Below are positions 59,480 through 64,000 of a stretch of 64,000 bases of DNA, piece after piece. Numbering within the stretch: the stretch's first letter is position 1; every line of letters starts with the position of its first letter. Under the pieces are notes generated by a model. That model was not told the DNA's origin and did no database searches. It worked only from the letters and a program-made list of their open reading frames with translations. The stretch comes from Sinonovacula constricta (taxonomy: Eukaryota > Mollusca > Bivalvia > Cardiida > Solecurtidae): contig CM017561.1 in the NCBI GenBank assembly GCA_007844125.1, forward strand, positions 63,097,256 to 63,161,255, written 5' to 3'. The position numbers and the translations under genes were made by a program.

Positions 59480-61687
59480 CTGTATTATGGAAAATGAGTA
59501 TAGTTATAAGGGAGGTAATACTTCAAATGTATACATTCCGATGATTGTGGCTTCCTTGTATGATGATTGTAGACATGCGTTGGTTTTTCTTTGTCTCCCA
59601 AAGCTAATCTAACTAACTGAAGCTGTAACAGACATTTGATGGATATCTGAAGAATGATTGATTAAAGCCATTGATGCATCGCAGATCAGCTAAAAACCAC
59701 TGAACTGAAATGGCTCATTCAAGTATCTGTTTATTCGATCGCATAAACAACGTACTTTTTTACTAAAACTATTTGCATCATTACCGTAGAGAAAAGGTCC
59801 AGTGCTAATTTCACAGGAACATAGCTACACATGCGACCTAAGTTTAAACTTTGGCTCCTCTGTAGATGAATCTAATCCCTCAAATGGTGTTTAGAAAAAT
59901 ATAACTTATGATATTTGGCTGTATTGCAACTCACAGTCACGCTTAGATACATTGCTTGTTCTAATCCAAATACAGAAAAGAAACAGAACAAAACAGAAAT
60001 ACATAAAAACATGATATTATCATTGCATACCTGTTGAGCTTCGACCTGCATTTGAAATCCCGTCAGAAATTGTTGCGTAGCGCAATGAACCTCATCTGTC
60101 CAGTCACCGTACAGTCCTTGGGAGGAGCTGACGATACCTCGTCTGGTAGACATGTCATTTCGTTCCGTACAGACAAGCTTGATGGCATTTAGAGATGTAT
60201 CGTCATCACTTGAGCCTTTGTTTCGCTCAATCTAAAAATACCATTCCCAGTTTTATGAGTATGTAAATATATAGTAACATGGAATCAGCTCCCTAAATTA
60301 TGTTGTGGACGCATGAAAATTAGCCAGTCCAAAACCGGGTTATGGTTCTAGTGCACTGCAGAGAACACAATAAACGAAGGAAGATACCTAAGCATAAATG
60401 TAGGTAGGTTTTTTTGCGCACGTTATCTCTCCTCACTACAAAGTACCTATTTACCAAGCCTGAAGTGAAAAAATCGTATAATTTTCACCTTGTTTGTTGT
60501 AGTTGTTGTTGTTGTTATTGTTGTTCTTATTCAAAGAAAATCAATGAGAGATAACTATAACTAACGTAGGTAGGGTTGAATGAAAATTGCTGAAGACAAT
60601 GAAGCGACTATATGCGCCACCCCGTCCCTTCTTTAAGGAGCATAAAACGTGTAATTTTATGTCATTAAAACAGACGCAGGTGTCCTGTCGAAAACGAAAA
60701 AAGTTTATGGTGATATTAAGAGTCCAAATAATTTCGGAATTACAAGTAATATATAATGTAATAAATTAAGGATATTAACATTAGGCATTTTCTGGTTTTT
60801 AAGTTAAGTTACAGTTACGTGTACTTTATAAGCAAACTATAATCATACGTAATATTGCAGACGAAATAGTGTTTCACCATACAGGCATTTACATTGTCTT
60901 TACATCTGCCACTTAGACATAATATCAAAATGTTCATATTCTGACTCAAACACACCTTTACGTCAAAACGATTTTAATCTTTAATCCTTGACGTTTGTAG
61001 TACACAAATTCACCAAATTGCAATTACTGGTGAACATGAAAGCTATCAGGAAAAACAAGACTGAAGGCGACATTTTTTCTTAAATATTCACTGTCCTGTT
61101 TGATTGATCCTGACTGGAACTGTTCATTCAAACATACTTGACAGAAAGTGACCGAGTATAAAGACATACCTTCTTATCGAAGCAGAATAAGATGTAATCA
61201 AGGCTTGCTTCATTAAAATCATTCCATGTCAAACACTTTTAAATTGAAATAAAAGGAAAATGGAAACTAGCGCCCAAATTCACTTACCATTTTACAGTAA
61301 GATTCTCGTGGATTTCAGAATATATAACCACATAGACATTTTGAGATAAATGTCTGATGTGTTGCATGAGTCTTAATCTGTGGTACAACAAGGTGACAGC
61401 TACAGCAACATTTCAACGCAACAAAAACGTCTCTAGTTTACAAATTAGAACCTTATTTTAAACTATGAATTGGGCTTAAGAATGGTTGGTGAATATGGAC
61501 CTACCTTCATTGTATAGCCAGAAGCGTACGAGCCGGCTGGACACATCTCCTCGCCTCCCCAATCTCCCCACGGTCCGCCATTGTTTACTGAAATAATTTG
61601 AACTACATTTCGGCCATGATGATTTTCGTCCAGTATAAACGTACCACCAACATTCAGCAACGCAAGGAAAAAGGCACCTAGCAGCAT
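59237..61687 (-). CDS. VMO-I family secreted protein (complete, 3 exons)
   Basis: Exons 61505-61687, 60031-60231 and 59237-59479 join in phase 0 into 208 residues, close to the usual size of vitelline membrane outer layer protein I. A signal peptide (LLGAFFLALLNVGGTF) leads into ISVNNGGPWGDWGGEEMCP, the first repeat of the VMO-I beta-prism. The second repeat has LYGDWTDEVHC and the third FGTWGSWSKCP and DDTALNDAVFYC. VMO-I proteins are extracellular, in egg coats or secretions; some are linked to carbohydrate binding (family knowledge). A TATA-like TATATTATC at 61731-61740 lies about 45 bases upstream of the ATG. Gene 2 has the same orientation as gene 1 and lies about 10 kb upstream of its start. 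Confidence 0.93.
59480..60030. other. VMO-I gene intron 2
   Basis: 551-bp phase-0 intron with no further feature recognised. Confidence 0.6.
60031..60231 (-). CDS. VMO-I gene exon 2
   Basis: 201 bases, 67 codons, acceptor TATTTTTAG and donor CAACAG/GTATGC, phase 0 both sides. It encodes SSDDDTSLNAIKLVCTER and the second repeat with YGDWTDEVHC and FLTGFQMQVE. Cysteine positions fit the family. Confidence 0.93.
60232..61504. other. VMO-I gene intron 1
   Basis: 1273-bp phase-0 intron with a short (GTT)n run near 60495-60525. Nothing else was seen. Confidence 0.6.
61505..61687 (-). CDS. VMO-I gene exon 1
   Basis: 183 bases from the first in-frame ATG to donor ATGAAG/GTAGGT (phase 0). It encodes the signal peptide and the first repeat up to YASGYTMK. 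Only a TTG lies further upstream in the same frame, so the ATG at 61687 is chosen. Confidence 0.92.
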
Positions 61688-61740
61688 TATGGTCAAGTGT
61701 CGAAAGACAAAAAAGTCCCAGAGGTTAGCAGATAATATAT

Positions 61741-62036
61741 TCCAGACCTGGCCTTTGTTTAAGTCGATTGCTTATCTTTATCATCGACATAAACGTGCTA
61801 GCAAGTACGATCGCTAGGTTTTGAAATGTCACTGATTAAAAACGTTTAAATAGGTTAAACGTTTGCCATATATTAAGCCTATGTGCTTCTTTTCCAATAT
61901 GAACGTATTCACAGAAAAATACAATATAGTATATTGTTTCACTTGAGTTTGTTCCAAAAATCAAAGTGATATGTTGAGTTATAAACAATAAATACAACTA
62001 AAATGTTGTCTGTCTGTTAATTCAACAATTATAAAA
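61741..62036. other. Upstream of the VMO-I gene
   Basis: Likely promoter region. A GATTGCTTATCTTTATC stretch (61767-61783) holds two GATA-type sites on the minus strand; this is a weak observation. Confidence 0.25.
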
Positions 62037-62127
62037 GTCTCTCTATATCTCTGTGTCGGTCTCACTGTCTCTGTCTGTCTGTCTGTCTGTCTGTCTGTAT
62101 GTATGTATGTATGTATGTCTGTCTGTC

Positions 62128-62187
<60 letters not shown>

Positions 62188-62534
62188 ACTGTCCCTCTGC
62201 CTCTGTCTGTCTGTCAGTCTGTCTGTCTGTCTGTCTGCTAATTCAAACATTATCAAAACCTCTCTGTGTCTCTGTGTCGGTCTCACTGTCTCTGTCTGTC
62301 AGTTTGTCTCTATCAATCCGTCTGTCTGTCTGTCTCTTTCTCTCTCTCTCTATCTATCTATCTGTCTCTCTGTCTCTCTCTCCCTGCCTCTCTCTCTCTC
62401 TGTCTCTCTCTCTTCCTCTCTCTCTGTCTCTCTGTTTGCCTCTGTCTGTCTCTCTCTGTCTCGATCTCTGTCTGTCTGTCTCTGTCTCTGTTTCCCTCTG
62501 TCCCTGTCTCTTACTGTCTCTGTCTGTCTAACTG

Positions 62535-62587
<53 letters not shown>

Positions 62588-62593
62588 TTCTCC

Positions 62594-62634
<41 letters not shown>

Positions 62635-62650
62635 CCTCTCTCTCTCTCGC
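62037..62650. repeat. (TC)n/(TCTG)n/(TATG)n compound microsatellite
   Basis: More than 600 bases of TCTC, TCTG and TATG blocks. Two blocks of (TCTG)n(TC)n are separated by the unique AATTCAAACATTATCAAAAC near 62240, itself similar to AATTCAACAATTATAAAAG near 62020, so the whole tract seems duplicated. Serine/leucine-rich frames here are artefacts. Confidence 0.95.
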
Positions 62651-63887
62651 TATCAGCCAAACACTACCCCCATTAAACATTATCGCGCCGTACCTAGAAC
62701 ATTACAGACTGTTTGAAGACATCTTTACTTTATGCGTACTATATTCTCTTTTTTGATTAGTTGATTAGTTATCCGATAACAATAAACAAGCGAAAACCGA
62801 AAATAGAGTTCATAAATAGTGATCCTTTGTGCAAATAAAAAGTGGGTGTCTTCTATACAAAAACTTATCATGAACAAAAGTAAAAGACAAGCCAAATCAA
62901 GGACATCTATCGATGATATTAACTCGTACCGAGGATCCTTTCGTAGTTTTTATATTGAAGAATACGTTAGTTTGTTGGGGTCTATGGTGAAACCCATGTT
63001 ACTTTACGGGGCTGAAATTTAGATTCATTTGTAGTCATCTTTATCTGTACAAACCCAAACTCAATATTAAAAAATACATTGGGTTTAAATAATAATAGAG
63101 CCATTGTAAGATCAACAAGCACGAGTTGTTGAAAATGAGTTTGATGTATTTTATGTCGAAAATATGAAAAACTGATAACTAAATTAAATTTTGTATACAC
63201 GGTATTGTGGATGTACTTATTTTGATATTTGTCTGTTGTCTTTTAAAGACGACCTTATCTTCAAATAAGTATCTTTTTATGTAATATCGTGCATAAGTAT
63301 TTGAAATTGCTGTATTCTTTGAAAAGCCACTATCAATATGTTTCTCTACGTACACTGTATTATAGACCGGTGGCCTTTATATACCAAATAATCTTCTATT
63401 CTGATCACAAGAGAATTGCAGTAGAATACTGTTTCGTATTAACAGGCGTAAAAGTGCTGTAGCTTTATAGCTTAGACATTATGAAACAGTGAAACAATTA
63501 TATTCTTAAGTATTATAATAAAATATCTTTGCGAATTGATAGTGTTTGTGTCGCTGTATGTCAGTTGTAAATTAGTTATGTTCTGATTCTTCGTAATAAG
63601 ATAACATTCTGAACCGCTTCTACTAACTCGTTTTCGTAAGATAAGTATGTTGTGAAGCCCTTGACCTTTTGATAGTTGTTTTTCCTATGTTCACATGATT
63701 ATGATCCTAAGAATAACTTGATAATAAGGAGATATAATTTCCAAGTGTAAGATCTAGAACAGCCACGTACATGTAGACGTGTTTCCCTGATCTTTTAGAG
63801 GCATTGTTGATATTCAATGAGAACAAGAAGTGTGTTTGTATATTTCTTATATATTTACCCATTTTCCAATTTGACAATAATATTTCC
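62651..63887. other. Intergenic, no feature seen
   Basis: AT-rich. The small frames at 62819-63022 (plus) and 62982-63200 (minus) have no motifs. No RNA gene or repeat was recognised before the SINE at the edge. Confidence 0.4.
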
Positions 63888-64000
63888 AGCTGACCTGCTG
63901 TACGCCGGTGGTTCTACCCACACATTTGTCTGGGGACTTCCTCCACTATAAAGCTGGACGCTACTATAAGAATTATAATTGGTCGCTGCGATGTATCTCA
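63888..64000 (+). repeat. tRNA-derived SINE, copy 3 (body and tail, cut by the window edge)
   Basis: CAGCTGACCTGCTGTACGCC, GGTGGTTCTACCCACACA, AAAGCTGGACG and AATTGGTCGCTGCGATGTAT align in order with the body and tail of the copy at 30191-30420 (minus strand there). The tRNA-like head is absent on the left. Confidence 0.8.

Noticed and set aside
59277..59612. 111-codon plus-strand frame
   Set aside because: Antisense shadow of VMO-I exon 3.
62053..62716. Open frames up to 205 codons
   Set aside because: Same cause: compound TC/TG microsatellite with no splice or family support.

Overview
This is eukaryotic, intron-rich DNA from an invertebrate animal, most like a marine lophotrochozoan such as a bivalve mollusc (inference: secreted thrombospondin-repeat and VMO-I proteins, very long introns full of TA/TC microsatellites, tRNA-headed SINEs and broken transposons). 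There is no bacterial organisation. Almost all coding sequence that I can support lies on the minus strand, in short exons with clean AG/GT boundaries and matching intron phases.

Gene 1 (minus strand, 49620 down to 2285, continuing past the left edge) encodes a secreted protein: a signal peptide, a small CxC...CxC module and at least nine thrombospondin type-1 repeats (TSRs). I placed 13 exons that join in one open frame of about 603 residues. Each TSR is bounded by phase-1 introns. Seven TSRs are one-exon modules; TSRs 3 and 4 are each cut by a phase-2 intron at the same arginine codon. The C-terminus is outside the window.

Gene 2 (minus strand, 61687 down to 59237) is complete: three exons joined in phase 0 encode a 208-residue secreted protein of the vitelline membrane outer layer protein I (VMO-I) family, with a poly(A) signal about 120 bases past the stop.

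The rest is intronic or intergenic and repeat-rich. From left to right: a decayed BEL/Pao retrotransposon pol fragment (4939-5925); two solo LTRs of one family in opposite orientation, each with a 4-bp target duplication (6221-6964 and 52845-53544); a pogo/Tigger-like non-autonomous element (12770-13587); a diverged tandem array of about 325-bp units (20480-21590); a 2.8-kb element with long inverted ends (30522-33359); a decayed Tc1-type transposase (56340-56980); several tRNA-derived SINEs; and a dispersed repeat family with a conserved hairpin core (at least seven copies or fragments). A set of plus-strand coding-like segments (18401-20488, 37462-37667, 38517-38594) lies inside gene 1 introns; I could not name the protein, and part of it looks transposon-derived.

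The strongest points for follow-up are the modular TSR gene, with its unusual N-terminal module and two aberrant TSRs, and the unexplained plus-strand exon-like chain.
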